Assembly: GCA_002788865.1 (NCBI GenBank)
Contig: PFSC01000041.1
Span: 1-16,357, forward strand
From: Candidatus Roizmanbacteria bacterium CG_4_9_14_0_2_um_filter_39_13
GTDB taxonomy: Bacteria > Patescibacteriota > Microgenomatia > UBA1406 > GWC2-37-13
Direction: 5' to 3'
Length of the DNA stretch: 16,357 bases
Below are positions 1-8,304 of the stretch, in pieces. The notes beneath the pieces are model-generated. The model saw nothing but the letters and a program-made list of their open reading frames with translations. It did no database searches and was not told the origin of the DNA. Numbering within the stretch: position 1 is the stretch's first letter; the number at the start of each line of letters is the position of its first letter. Both the position numbers and the translations under genes were made by a program.

Positions 1-113
1 AAAGTAACAGTTGTTAATCTGGCAACGACCCCTATCAATGCCGTCGTTCGGTCACATATTTAAATCTGGCAATACAAGTATGTAAGAGTTATCTCTTTTT
101 TGAAACGTATTCT

Positions 114-173
114 GTCATGCTGAATTTATTTCAGCATCTCAACACTTAGATCCTGAAACGAGTTCAGGATGAC
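114..173. repeat. Divergent palindromic repeat copy, GTCAT...ATGAC bounded
   Basis: The element starts GTCATGCTGAA and ends TTCAGGATGAC, so its ends are inverted copies of each other. It contains two hairpins, TGCTGAA...TTCAGCA on the left and ATCCTGAA...TTCAGGAT on the right. It shares the GTCAT/ATGAC ends and two-hairpin design with the three 56-bp elements at 324, 578 and 4210, but its inner sequence differs. It is best read as a related subfamily of the same kind of non-coding mobile or REP-like repeat. Confidence 0.65.
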
Positions 174-323
174 ATGCACTGTATGATACCATTTTGTCAA
201 AGAGCGTGAACTGTTTTAAGAAGAAGAGACATCTATTTTTGATGGTCAAATTTCGATACTAACTCTTCTAAGTTTCATTTGAAGATACCCTACGAGAAAG
301 CATAGGTGTTTGGAATTTACGAT

Positions 324-379
324 GTCATCCTGAACTTGATTCAGGATCCAGACTGGATTCCTGCTTTCGCAGGAATGAC
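324..379. repeat. 56-bp dispersed palindromic element, copy 1
   Basis: The element begins GTCATCCTGAACTTGATTCA and ends with the hairpin ATTCCTGCTTTCGCAGGAAT followed by GAC. The left half folds as CCTGAA...TTCAGG. It is the same length as the copies at 578-633 and 4210-4265. A further small hairpin, GCCGC-AA-GCGGC at 389-400, follows just outside and has a counterpart after copy 2. Such GTCAT-bounded repeats are widespread in bacterial intergenic DNA. Confidence 0.8.
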
Positions 380-538
380 AATTGTTACGCCGCAAGCGGC
401 GGGAAATTTAACTCTAAAAGAGATTAAACAATTCTTAACCCCTAGTATCAGGGAATACGACGAACTTGAATTTTTTCTAAATCTTCTATTAAACACTGTA
501 ATGAAGTATCGGGTCCCCCATAATGGAAACTATAACCC

Positions 539-1054
539 TCAATGATACTCGTCGACCCAAGCGTCGAGGTATCTCGTGTCATCCCGAACTTGATTCGGCA
601 TCCAGACTGGATTCCTGCCTTCGCAGGAATGACAATCACGACGCAAGCGTCGGGGAATTAAACCCGGAGTGGGATTAAGTACCTTTTTGAATCCTTCAAT
701 ATATGTTTTAAGGATGTTGTTTGAATATGGCCATTTTCGCGTAGCATAAATTCGAATGGCATGGACTAATTCAGAATTATTTACTTGTTGAGCTTCCCCT
801 TCAATTTGAAGTCCCACACCCTCTCCAAACGGTTGATGGGAATTAAAAATCGAAATACAAGTTTGAGAATTACTTGCAATATTCTCGGAATGCTTTGAAT
901 TAGGTAATGAAACAAAATAAAGATTATAGTCAGAATCAGGAGCATAAACTACCGGAGACACCCAAGCATTAGACTCACTACTGCTCCCAATAATCATATA
1001 CTGATTTTGAGCAATAATTTTCCGCGCTAGGTTGTTCAAGTCTTGACACAACAT
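539..1054 (-). CDS. Pyridoxamine 5'-phosphate oxidase-like FMN-binding protein with repeat-derived C-terminus
   Basis: The first 130 residues look like a PNPOx-like split-barrel protein: an N-terminal helix, then WVSPVVYAPDSDYNLYFVS (residues 31-49), the family-typical SKHSENIASN, and an IEGEA strand. Such proteins usually bind FMN or a related cofactor; the substrate cannot be told from sequence. From about residue 134 the protein is encoded by the palindromic element and its flanking hairpins (CHSCEGRNPVWMPNQ). The usual last strand of the fold is not seen. The gene was therefore probably truncated and extended by repeat insertion and may be inactive. The start is supported by a TATACT box seven bases before the ATG. 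It lies 23 bases after pnp on the same strand. Confidence 0.65.
   Translation of the reverse strand: MLCQDLNNLARKIIAQNQYMIIGSSSESNAWVSPVVYAPDSDYNLYFVSLPNSKHSENIASNSQTCISIFNSHQPFGEGVGLQIEGEAQQVNNSELVHAIRIYATRKWPYSNNILKTYIEGFKKVLNPTPGLIPRRLRRDCHSCEGRNPVWMPNQVRDDTRYLDAWVDEYH
544..573. repeat. Inverted repeat abutting palindromic element copy 2
   Basis: GATAC at 544-548 pairs with GTATC at 569-573, and TCGA at 552-555 pairs with TCGA at 564-567. The inner part (GTCGACCCAAGCGTCGA) resembles the GACGCAAGCGTC hairpin on the other side of element copy 2. The 56-bp element is therefore flanked on both sides by related small hairpins. This whole segment is translated as the end of the PNPOx-like frame. 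Confidence 0.5.
578..633. repeat. 56-bp dispersed palindromic element, copy 2 (inside an open reading frame)
   Basis: The element begins GTCATCCCGAACTTGATTCG and ends with CCTGCCTTCGCAGG then AATGAC. It is closely similar to copy 1. Its flanking hairpin GACGC-AA-GCGTC (640-651) differs from that of copy 1 (GCCGC-AA-GCGGC) by a paired C-to-A and G-to-T change that keeps the stem. The element lies within the 3' end of the minus-strand PNPOx-like gene and supplies its last roughly 40 codons. Confidence 0.8.
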
Positions 1055-1061
1055 ATAAGCT

Positions 1062-1067
1062 AGTATA
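1062..1067 (-). promoter_or_regulatory. Putative -10 box of the PNPOx-like gene
   Basis: On the minus strand TATACT ends seven bases before the ATG at 1054, so transcription would start at or next to the start codon. No good -35 hexamer lies 16-18 bases upstream, which would be within the end of pnp. The call rests on the -10 match and on the same geometry at other genes in this window. Confidence 0.4.
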
Positions 1068-1077
1068 TCAAACTCAC

Positions 1078-3300
1078 TTAGAATCTACGCCTGTTGTTTT
1101 CTCTCCCGGGTCTGCTATTTCTATCTCCTCGATCGTAGCCTCCCCCGCCTGATCGTCTATCTTCAGTGGGAGGTGCGGTGTTTTGAATTTCGACTGGAGT
1201 ACCATCGGGCATCTCAGTAAGTTGAAGGTTGATTCGTCCTTGACTATCAACTTCATAGACTTTGACTTTCACGATATCTCCAAGTTTCACGATGTCTCCA
1301 GGATCTTTCACAAACCCTGAGCTCATCTTTGAAACATGGACCAGGCCTTCTTTTCCTGGAACTACTTCGACGAATGCCCCAAATGCCATAAGCCGCTTCA
1401 CTTCACCACGGAACTCTTCACCAACTTGAATTTCACGAACTAAGTTTCGGATAGTATCTGCAGCTTCTGCGACTTTCGCACGATCTACGCCTGCAATAGT
1501 GACTTTCCCTTCGTCATCAACATTGATTTCGGTTTCGGTCTTTGCAATGATACTTCTGATCATTTTTCCGCCAGGACCTATGACTGTACCAATATCTTCT
1601 GTTTTCAGTTGAACCTCAACAATGGTAGGTGCATATTGAGACACATCAGCTCTGTGTGTTGAGATAGCGCCATTCATCACTTCGATGATCTTGAGTCTTG
1701 CATTTTGCGCTCGTGTCATGATCTCTTCGATCATCACATCGGTGAGCCCATTATTTTTGACATCAAGCTGTACAGCTGTCACTCCTTCGGTAGTACCAGT
1801 GACTTTGAAATCCATCTCACCAGAGAAATCTTCAATTCCCATGATGTCGGTCAAAATCACATACTTGTCATCCGAAGTTGACATCATGCCCATAGCAATT
1901 CCGGCAACTGGCCTTTTTATCGGTACACCAGCATCCATAAGCGCAAGTGACGATCCACAAGTAGATGCCATTGATGTCGAACCATTTGAGGTCAACACTT
2001 CAGAAACAACTCGAATTGCATATGGAAACTCTTTTTGAGATGGAAGAACTGGCATAATTGCTTTTTCAGCAAGTGCTCCGTGTCCTATTTCACGTCGTGA
2101 AGTGAAACCAATGCGACCAGCTTCTCCAACCGAGTACGGAGGAAAGTTGTAGTGATGCATATAACTTTTTACTCCTTGGCCTTCTGGACCTTCAGTCAGC
2201 TGTTCAAGATTTGCAGATCCGAGAGTTGCGACGGAAAGCACTTGAGTATCTCCTCGAGTAAACAATCCCGTACCATGTGTACGTGGCAGTATGCCAACCT
2301 GTGCACTTAGTACACGGATTTCGTCAATTCCACGACCATCGATTCGCTTCTTTGTTTCGATCGTATTACTACAGATCAATTTCTTCGTAAGATAATCGAT
2401 CGCTTCTGCAACCACCCTACTTTCGTAGGTTTCGCCTGTTTCCAACATGACTTTTTCTACAATCGTTCCAACAAATGATCCGTCATCATATTCTTTTTCA
2501 AGCTTATAATCAATCACCTTTTGAAGGTCGCCCTTGTATGTTGTGGTGAGAAGTTTTTTCAAATTTTCTTCAACAACATTCTCAGAGACAACTTCTTTGG
2601 TTTGTCCAATCTCTTTTCGGATTGATTCCATAAACTCAATAATCTGCTTATTTTGTTCCTTTGCTAACTTGATCCCTTGTATTATCGTCTCATTTGAAAC
2701 CTCCATAGAAGCTGTCTCAAGCATCATAACTTTGTCATCACGATTTGATGTGACAAAAAGATCGAGTACCGAATCGTCATCTTTCTTTCGTGTTGGATTG
2801 ATGATAAATGATTCTGCTCCTTCGGAAGGCTTATTTCTTCCGATGCGAGTTGCTGCAACCGGTCCGTTCCAAGGAGCTGGAGATATATGAACTGCTGCAG
2901 ACACTGCATTTAGCGCAAGGATATCTGGAGCATTTTCTTCATCCAAAGACATGAGAGTGACAACCACTTGCACCTCTCGTCTGTATGTTTTTGGAAAGAG
3001 CGGACGAATTGACCTGTCGATTATACGACCTTTCAAAATTGCCTCATCTGTTGGTTTCCCTTCACGTTTGACCCAACGAGAACCTTTGATAATTCCACCT
3101 GCATAGAGGCGTTCGACATACTCCACCTGAAGTGGAAAGTAATCAATATTCTTGTTCTCTTTTCCAAGAGTGACTGCGACAAGTACGCAGGTATCGCCCA
3201 TTGAGGCAAATACTGATGAAGTTGCGGCTTTCGCCATTGTCCCAAACTGAAGTTTGAGCGTATGACCATCGATATCGATAGTCTTTTCAAGTTGTTTCAT
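1078..3300 (-). CDS. pnp: Polyribonucleotide nucleotidyltransferase (PNPase)
   Basis: PNPase is a trimeric 3'-to-5' phosphorolytic exoribonuclease of mRNA decay in the cytoplasm. All domains are present in the usual order over 740 residues: first RNase PH domain (about 10-140), helical domain (about 150-250), second RNase PH domain (about 320-540) with THGTGLFTRGDTQ (341-353) and the catalytic aspartates D491 and D497 in GIEDFSGEMDF, KH domain with the GPGG loop (575-578), and S1 domain (about 627-697). A basic Gly/Arg-rich tail (715-740) follows, common in RNA-binding proteins. It is downstream of rpsO on the same strand, the classic rpsO-pnp pairing known from many bacteria. The ATG has no clear Shine-Dalgarno sequence. 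Very confident. Confidence 0.98.
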   Translation of the reverse strand: MKQLEKTIDIDGHTLKLQFGTMAKAATSSVFASMGDTCVLVAVTLGKENKNIDYFPLQVEYVERLYAGGIIKGSRWVKREGKPTDEAILKGRIIDRSIRPLFPKTYRREVQVVVTLMSLDEENAPDILALNAVSAAVHISPAPWNGPVAATRIGRNKPSEGAESFIINPTRKKDDDSVLDLFVTSNRDDKVMMLETASMEVSNETIIQGIKLAKEQNKQIIEFMESIRKEIGQTKEVVSENVVEENLKKLLTTTYKGDLQKVIDYKLEKEYDDGSFVGTIVEKVMLETGETYESRVVAEAIDYLTKKLICSNTIETKKRIDGRGIDEIRVLSAQVGILPRTHGTGLFTRGDTQVLSVATLGSANLEQLTEGPEGQGVKSYMHHYNFPPYSVGEAGRIGFTSRREIGHGALAEKAIMPVLPSQKEFPYAIRVVSEVLTSNGSTSMASTCGSSLALMDAGVPIKRPVAGIAMGMMSTSDDKYVILTDIMGIEDFSGEMDFKVTGTTEGVTAVQLDVKNNGLTDVMIEEIMTRAQNARLKIIEVMNGAISTHRADVSQYAPTIVEVQLKTEDIGTVIGPGGKMIRSIIAKTETEINVDDEGKVTIAGVDRAKVAEAADTIRNLVREIQVGEEFRGEVKRLMAFGAFVEVVPGKEGLVHVSKMSSGFVKDPGDIVKLGDIVKVKVYEVDSQGRINLQLTEMPDGTPVEIQNTAPPTEDRRSGGGGYDRGDRNSRPGRENNRRRF

Positions 3301-3382
3301 AAAACAATAAATAAGAAAGAAGGTTTCTTGGAAGATGCGTATTGCAAACGTTACTATCTCAAATGAGAAGTAATAGAATTAT

Positions 3383-3441
3383 GTAACGCGTATCGTGAAG
3401 CAAATAACCTGAAAAGTTGCGCACTTCACGTTATACGTTAC
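3383..3441 (-). repeat. Imperfect inverted repeat between rpsO and pnp
   Basis: GTAACGCGTATCGTGAAG (3383-3400) is a near reverse complement of CTTCACGTTATACGTTAC (3424-3441), separated by 23 bases. In the rpsO-pnp transcript it would form an 18-bp imperfect stem about 80 bases before the pnp start. In Escherichia coli a hairpin in this same interval is cut by RNase III; whether this one is processed is inference. The right arm also belongs to a heptamer repeat seen again at 15990-16017, so it may simply be a repeat insertion. Confidence 0.55.
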
Positions 3442-3477
3442 ACACCTTGCACTCGTTGTTCTTTCAATAAATAATAA

Positions 3478-3762
3478 TTATTTCTTAAGTCCTAATTTTT
3501 TAATGAGCTCTTTATATCGCGTTTCGTCGAGTTTTTGAAGATAATTGAGGATTCTTCGCCGTTTTGCAATCACTTTCAAAAGTCCACGTCGTGAATGATT
3601 ATCTTTTTTGTTTCCTTCAAGATGCTCACTCAAGCGTGTTATTTTAAAGGTTAGAAGTGCAACTTGCACTTCTGGAGAACCTGTGTCGCCTACTTTTTGT
3701 GCAAAAACATTAATAATTTCATTCTTACTTTCTGGAAGTGGTTGTAGTTTCGTTTTGACCAT
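3478..3762 (-). CDS. rpsO: 30S ribosomal protein S15
   Basis: S15 is a primary 16S rRNA-binding protein of the small subunit platform. The 94-residue product has the family signature: a GDTGSPEVQVALLTFKI segment (about 26-42), the conserved LSEHL, NHSRRGLLKVI (about 55-65) and KRRRILNYL. Its length is only a few residues above the usual 88-89, with the extra residues at the N-terminus (MVKTKLQPLPES). It is followed at 178 bases by pnp on the same strand and probably transcribed with it. A strong promoter lies upstream (TATAAT at 3829-3834, minus strand), giving a leader of about 60 bases, unlike the leaderless genes nearby. S15 often represses its own translation through its leader; no structure can be assigned here. 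Confidence 0.97.
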   Translation of the reverse strand: MVKTKLQPLPESKNEIINVFAQKVGDTGSPEVQVALLTFKITRLSEHLEGNKKDNHSRRGLLKVIAKRRRILNYLQKLDETRYKELIKKLGLKK

Positions 3763-3828
3763 GTATTGTGTAATAATTAGATTAACTGCTTTTGATCCAC
3801 TTTACGCTGATCACAAAGCAATTGAAGA

Positions 3829-3857
3829 ATTATAATAGATCCGTACCTAAGTTGCAA
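3829..3857 (-). promoter_or_regulatory. Promoter of rpsO-pnp
   Basis: On the minus strand TTGCAA (3852-3857) and a perfect TATAAT (3829-3834) are separated by exactly 17 bases, a canonical sigma-70 layout. The AT core reads ATTATAAT and also offers TATAAT on the plus strand at 3831-3836, which could serve the divergent membrane-protein gene at 3867, although no matching plus-strand -35 box is obvious. Confidence 0.65.
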
Positions 3858-3866
3858 CCTTGATTC

Positions 3867-4202
3867 ATGAAGCTCCATAGAAGAACTACCCAACGTTTAC
3901 AATCTACCAAGCCTTTGGTGCTTCTCATTCTTGTGTCATGCCTCCTTATCATGATCATCTTTATCCCTCCAGTGAATATTTTAATAATTTCATTGGGGAT
4001 AATCGCATCAACTGTGATAGCATACTTGACCAGCTCCTACTTCCTTTCGAGAAAACGACAGATAATGACTACTTCATTCGTATTTTTTTCTCTCACTATG
4101 AGTTTCCTCTTGGGTTTTGAACTGTTTAATACATTACTACTTCTATCATTTATAATAGTTGTGGCAAAACTGTTTCCAAATAAGAATACAAAAATAGAAT
4201 AA
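3867..4202 (+). CDS. Small integral membrane protein of unknown function
   Basis: I do not recognise a family. The 111-residue product has a basic N-terminus (MKLHRRTTQR) and then mostly hydrophobic segments at about 17-34, 36-58, 67-84 and 86-101, with a charged loop SRKRQ between the second and third. This suggests three or four membrane-spanning helices with the N-terminus inside. It is divergent from rpsO and sits upstream of metG, with a palindromic repeat copy between. The start at 3867 is the only good ATG before the first hydrophobic segment. No enzymatic motif is visible, so no role is proposed. Confidence 0.65.
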   Translation: MKLHRRTTQRLQSTKPLVLLILVSCLLIMIIFIPPVNILIISLGIIASTVIAYLTSSYFLSRKRQIMTTSFVFFSLTMSFLLGFELFNTLLLLSFIIVVAKLFPNKNTKIE

Positions 4203-4209
4203 TTTCATT

Positions 4210-4265
4210 GTCATCCCCGACTCGATCGGGGATCCAGTCTGGATTCCTGCTTTCGCAGGAATGAC
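4210..4265. repeat. 56-bp dispersed palindromic element, copy 3
   Basis: It begins GTCATCCCCGACTCGATCGG and ends with CCTGCTTTCGCAGG then AATGAC. The length is identical to the copies at 324 and 578. The left stem is CCCCGA...TCGGGG here but CCTGAA...TTCAGG in copy 1, so paired bases changed together. It fills most of the gap between the small membrane protein and metG and ends 23 bases before the metG ATG. Confidence 0.8.
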
Positions 4266-4288
4266 ATTTTAACATCAGATAATACTAT

Positions 4289-5716
4289 ATGAAAAATAAA
4301 TATATCACTACAGCAATTCCATACGTTAATGGAAGTCCTCACATCGGACATGCTCTTGAATTTGTTCAAGCAGACTCTTTAGCAAGGTATTTTAAAACTA
4401 TTCTCAAAGAGGATACTTTACTCCTTTCGGGTAGTGATGAGAATGCACTCAAAAATGTCCAAGCTGCAGAGGCGGCTGGAAAAGACGTGCAGTCATTTGT
4501 TGACGAGAATGCACTGAAATTTGAAGATCTTGCAAAAATCCTTGATGTACAATTTGACATTTTTCAAAAAGGAAGTGCCAAAAACCACTTTATCGCAAGT
4601 CAAAAATTGTGGAACCTCTGTCTTGAAAATGGTGACATATATAAAGATACATATTCTGGGTTGTACTGTGTGGGATGTGAAACATTTTACGATACGGATG
4701 AATTGAATGAGCTAGGAGAATGTTTTGAACATCCAGGAAAACATATCGAAAAAGTGACTGAGAAAAACTATTATTTTAAACTCTCAAGATATCAAGAAAA
4801 ACTGATACATCTTATTTCAACAGATGAATTAAAAATTGCGCCAGATACCAAAAAGAACGAAGTACTTTCTTTTCTCAAAGAACCTCTCCAAGACATAAGT
4901 ATCTCGAGGACCAATGAGCGTGCAAAAAACTGGGGAGTTCCCGTTCCAGGTGATGATTCACAACGGATGTATGTATGGTTTGACGCACTCAATATCTATC
5001 AATCAGGTATAGGCTTTGGGACTGATGAAGAAAAATACAACACATGGTGGCCAGCAGATGTTCATGTCATCGGAAAAGGTATCATTCGATTTCATGCAGT
5101 GTATTGGCCAGCATTCCTCATGTCTGCAGGGCTTAAGCTTCCTCACGCCTTGTTTGCCCATGGATATCTCACAGTTGATGGTCAAAAAATGTCAAAATCT
5201 GTGGGAAATGTTGTTGATCCTTTTGAGATTGTCAAAACATATGGCATAGATCCTGTCCGTTATTATCTTCTTCGTGAAATTCCAACGCTCGGAGATGGAG
5301 ATTACTCCGACAAGCGGATGAGGCAACTATATGATGCTGATCTGGCAAATGAGTTGGGAAACCTGTTGTCTCGAGTAACTACGCTCGCTGCTCAAGATGG
5401 GATTGTAATAGATAAGCCAAAAAAGCACATCATTGAAGAAAATATACAAAAAGAAATTAATGAATTCAGATTGAACGAGGCTCTTGAAGCGATATGGGTT
5501 CATATCAAAATTATCAATGCCGAAATAAATGATATAGCCCCTTGGAAATTATCGAAAGAGGAAAGAAATAAAGGTCTTACGAGGTGGCTGGAAAAGCTGT
5601 ATCAGATTGGACTTAACCTTTCCCCTTTCATTCCAGATACATCAGAAAAGATAATGGGGGCAACTACTGGTGAGATTCAAAAAATCAAACCACTATTTCC
5701 ACGCTTGAAGAAATAG
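4289..5716 (+). CDS. metG: Methionyl-tRNA synthetase
   Basis: It charges tRNA(Met) with methionine in the cytoplasm. The 475-residue protein has the class I signature HIGH at 18-21 in PYVNGSPHIGHALE and KMSKS at 300-304. A connective zinc-type knuckle is visible as C127-x2-C130 and C145 with H148 (CVGCETFY...GECFEHPG). The tryptophan-rich WWPADVHVIGKGIIRFHAVYWP block (253-274) is typical of MetRS. The protein stops after the anticodon-binding helical domain and lacks the C-terminal EMAPII/Trbp111-like tRNA-binding domain of longer forms, so it is the compact type. There is no Shine-Dalgarno sequence; a GATAAT lies five bases before the ATG. The penicillin-binding protein gene follows after 27 bases. 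Confidence 0.96.
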   Translation: MKNKYITTAIPYVNGSPHIGHALEFVQADSLARYFKTILKEDTLLLSGSDENALKNVQAAEAAGKDVQSFVDENALKFEDLAKILDVQFDIFQKGSAKNHFIASQKLWNLCLENGDIYKDTYSGLYCVGCETFYDTDELNELGECFEHPGKHIEKVTEKNYYFKLSRYQEKLIHLISTDELKIAPDTKKNEVLSFLKEPLQDISISRTNERAKNWGVPVPGDDSQRMYVWFDALNIYQSGIGFGTDEEKYNTWWPADVHVIGKGIIRFHAVYWPAFLMSAGLKLPHALFAHGYLTVDGQKMSKSVGNVVDPFEIVKTYGIDPVRYYLLREIPTLGDGDYSDKRMRQLYDADLANELGNLLSRVTTLAAQDGIVIDKPKKHIIEENIQKEINEFRLNEALEAIWVHIKIINAEINDIAPWKLSKEERNKGLTRWLEKLYQIGLNLSPFIPDTSEKIMGATTGEIQKIKPLFPRLKK

Positions 5717-5734
5717 TTTTTTGCAAAGTATACT
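5705..5734 (+). promoter_or_regulatory. Possible promoter of the class A PBP gene
   Basis: TTGAAG (5705-5710) and TATACT (5729-5734) are 18 bases apart and precede the ATG at 5744 by nine bases. Transcription would start two or three bases before the start codon. It overlaps the end of metG, so it may only add to read-through from metG. Confidence 0.35.
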
Positions 5735-5743
5735 TATCTTTCA

Positions 5744-7984
5744 ATGAAAAAAATGAAACAACTACTGCAATCAAAAACACTCAAAAGAAAGCTCTGGATA
5801 TTCTCGCTACTGACTGTTGTCGGGCTTATCCTTATTCTTTCAGGAACAGTATTTCTCTATTTTTTCATTTTTGTGGGTCTTCCTTCCCCATATTCACTCA
5901 AAGAATACAAAGCAATACCGATTTCAAGTCAAATTTACGATCGAAATGGTGAACTTCTCTACGAAGTGTATCGTGAGGAGAATCGTACGCCGGTCAAGCT
6001 CAAGACGCTTCCAAAATATTCAACTCAAGCGACCATTGCTGTTGAAGATAAAGATTTTTATAAGCATGGAGGCATATCTATTTTTTCTGGCATCCTTCGA
6101 GCAGTGAAAGAGAATCTCCAAGGTGGCAATCTTCAGGGCGGATCTACCATCACCCAACAACTGGTAAAAAGCGCACTCCTTACCCCGGAACGTACGGTTC
6201 AACGAAAGCTGAAGGAAATGTTTTTAGCTGTTAGGGTAGAACAAATATTTACGAAAGATGAGATACTCGAGATGTATCTCAATCAAGTCCCATATGGTGG
6301 CTCGTCATATGGGATTGGTCAAGCAACAAAAACGTATTTTGCAAAAACACCAGATCAACTTGAACTTGACGAAGCAGCTCTCCTTGCCGGTTTACCTCAA
6401 GCCCCAACACTCTACTCTCCTCATACAAATCCTGAACTTGCTAAAGAGCGACGAGATTTTGTTTTAAAACGTATGTTTGAAGAAGGATATATCACTGAAA
6501 CGCAAATGAATGCAGCTTCAAAAAAAACAGTCACCGTTCTTCCCCCAACAACAAAAATAAAAGCTCCCCACTTTGTATTTGAAGTTAAAAAACTACTTGA
6601 GCAAGAATATGGATTGAAACAGCTTGAAGAAGGTGGACTCAAAGTCACAACAACTCTAGACCTTCAAATTCAGGAAGAAGCCGAAAAAATCGCACAAGAA
6701 GAAATAGAAGATATTGCTCGTCTGAAAGTCACCAATGGAGCGTTACTCGTGACTCGTCCTCCAACGGGAGAAATTCTTGCCATGGTCGGATCGGTGAATT
6801 ATTTTGATGGTGGATCAGGAGCGTTCAACGTGACTACTTCAGGCACGAGACAACCGGGTTCGTCGATTAAGCCGATAAATTATGCAGTGGGTATCGATCG
6901 TGGGATTGTCACGGCATCGACCATGTTTCTCGATGTTCCCACCTGTTTTTCAAATCCTGGACAACCAAAGCCATATTGCCCCAAAAACTACGACAATTCT
7001 TTTCATGGACCTGTCCAACTTCGATATGCACTGGCAAACTCGTACAATATTCCTGCGGTTAAAATGCTTGCGCTTAATGGCGTTGAGGATTTTGTTGCAT
7101 CATCTTCTGCATTTCTCATCGATTCTTTCAAAGATTCAACACGATATGGACTTTCGCTTACTCTCGGTGGCGGAGAGATAGCAATGACCGAGATGGCACA
7201 GGCATTCTCAGTATTCGCCAATCAAGGGCGGCCCAGAAAGCTCAACTATGTATTGAAGATTGAAGATAAATCAGGAAAAGTGATTTATGAATATAAAGAT
7301 TACAACTTTGTTCAAGATGTCAAACAGGCAATTGATAGACCAAACTATCTTTCGATGAAGACAGAAAAAGCAATCTCAGAAGGGACAGCATTTATCATTT
7401 CTCACATTTTGGCCGACAATGGAGCTCGCTCCTCGGCCTTTGGTTCACACTCAGATCTTGTTATTAAAGGTCAAACGGTGTCGGTCAAAACAGGTACCAC
7501 AAATGATCTTCGCGACAATTGGACGATCGGATACACGCCAAACTTTGCAGTCACTGTGTGGGTTGGGAACAATGACTTCACTCCTATGGCATATGGGATC
7601 GCGTCAGGTCTCACAGGAGCATCTCCTATCTGGAATAGAACTATGACGTATCTCTTGGAGAATCAGCCAGATTTACCGCCAGTCAAGCCATCAACCGTCA
7701 TCGGTACTCAAGTCTGTACTGACACTGGGGTAATTGCCGGAAGGCAGGAAGGCGGATACAACTGTCCAACTCGATTTGAATATCTGATCGAAGGTACAAA
7801 CTCAACTGGAAATGTGTATCGTAAGCAAGTTTCGGTAAACAAAGACACAGATCAATACATCTCTGATCCAAGCAATCCAGCTGTAGAGATGCGTGAAAAG
7901 ACTGTACTCAAAGATATGTTTGGTGAATATTGCGTAGATTGTAATCATGAAGGTGAGGCGGGGCAACAGGTAAATGTGAGGTAA
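5744..7984 (+). CDS. Class A penicillin-binding protein (bifunctional transglycosylase/transpeptidase, PBP1A type)
   Basis: It polymerises lipid II into glycan strands and cross-links the peptides outside the membrane. A basic N-terminus and one membrane anchor (about 18-44) are followed by the GT51 domain with catalytic-type E101 in AVEDKDFYKHGG, then GGSTITQQLVK (132-142), RKLKEMFLA and EILEMYLNQVPYG. The transpeptidase domain shows all three motifs: S373-x-x-K376 (PGSSIKP), S433-Y-N435 and K582-T-G. Length 746 is normal. The tail (about 655-746) contains C658, C674 and the pair C730-VD-C733, which could form extracytoplasmic disulfides. Although some CPR bacteria have reduced envelopes, this one clearly makes cross-linked peptidoglycan. 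It follows metG closely on the same strand. Confidence 0.95.
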   Translation: MKKMKQLLQSKTLKRKLWIFSLLTVVGLILILSGTVFLYFFIFVGLPSPYSLKEYKAIPISSQIYDRNGELLYEVYREENRTPVKLKTLPKYSTQATIAVEDKDFYKHGGISIFSGILRAVKENLQGGNLQGGSTITQQLVKSALLTPERTVQRKLKEMFLAVRVEQIFTKDEILEMYLNQVPYGGSSYGIGQATKTYFAKTPDQLELDEAALLAGLPQAPTLYSPHTNPELAKERRDFVLKRMFEEGYITETQMNAASKKTVTVLPPTTKIKAPHFVFEVKKLLEQEYGLKQLEEGGLKVTTTLDLQIQEEAEKIAQEEIEDIARLKVTNGALLVTRPPTGEILAMVGSVNYFDGGSGAFNVTTSGTRQPGSSIKPINYAVGIDRGIVTASTMFLDVPTCFSNPGQPKPYCPKNYDNSFHGPVQLRYALANSYNIPAVKMLALNGVEDFVASSSAFLIDSFKDSTRYGLSLTLGGGEIAMTEMAQAFSVFANQGRPRKLNYVLKIEDKSGKVIYEYKDYNFVQDVKQAIDRPNYLSMKTEKAISEGTAFIISHILADNGARSSAFGSHSDLVIKGQTVSVKTGTTNDLRDNWTIGYTPNFAVTVWVGNNDFTPMAYGIASGLTGASPIWNRTMTYLLENQPDLPPVKPSTVIGTQVCTDTGVIAGRQEGGYNCPTRFEYLIEGTNSTGNVYRKQVSVNKDTDQYISDPSNPAVEMREKTVLKDMFGEYCVDCNHEGEAGQQVNVR

Positions 7985-8004
7985 ATAAATCTTTCCTACA
8001 TACG

Positions 8005-8033
8005 TTGACAATTACCCTATAGTATGTTACACT
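8005..8033 (+). promoter_or_regulatory. Strong promoter of the 79-residue orphan gene
   Basis: A perfect TTGACA (8005-8010) and TACACT (8028-8033) are separated by exactly 17 bases. The ATG at 8040 begins six bases after the -10 box, so the expected transcription start coincides with the start codon and the message would be leaderless. Confidence 0.75.
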
Positions 8034-8039
8034 GCCCAT

Positions 8040-8279
8040 ATGTCAGAAAAATTTACTCCAGGACCAAGGTGTCCAACTCCGGAAACGTGTGACGGAAGGA
8101 GATACCAAAGTTGTTATGGTGCAAGTTTGATAGCAGAAGAAGTGAAAAACGTAAGAATCGGGATGGAGACCGATCCTGAAACTCTCATTGGCGTCTTGAA
8201 TAGAGTTACATGTGAAAATCCCGCCGCAATTCAAGCTGGTATAGAAGCTCAAACATACCTTGGTACTTTGTCAAAGTAA
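8040..8279 (+). CDS. Small cysteine-containing protein of unknown function
   Basis: I do not recognise a family. The 79-residue product starts MSEKFTPGPRCPTPETCDGR and has four cysteines: C11, C17 and C25 near the N-terminus and C58 (VTCENP). The rest looks like a soluble mixed helix protein with no signal peptide or membrane segment. The three close N-terminal cysteines could bind a metal, but the spacing matches no motif I can name. It has its own near-consensus promoter and a leaderless start, supporting a real, well-expressed gene. It is convergent with the toxin gene and follows the PBP gene after 55 bases. Confidence 0.6.
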   Translation: MSEKFTPGPRCPTPETCDGRRYQSCYGASLIAEEVKNVRIGMETDPETLIGVLNRVTCENPAAIQAGIEAQTYLGTLSK

Positions 8280-8304
8280 GACTAAAATCATTGGCGTTGC
8301 TCAT

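Larger units (their letters stand above)
1..538. other. Gene-poor region with dispersed repeats
   Basis: I see no convincing protein-coding gene here. The region holds two palindromic repeat copies (114-173 and 324-379) separated by AT-rich sequence. The short open frames present are mostly translations of the repeats. A stretch on the minus strand at about 448-545 reads as a plausible protein tail ending in LEKIQVRRIP, which could be a remnant of a decayed gene, but I cannot assign it to a family. Confidence 0.5.
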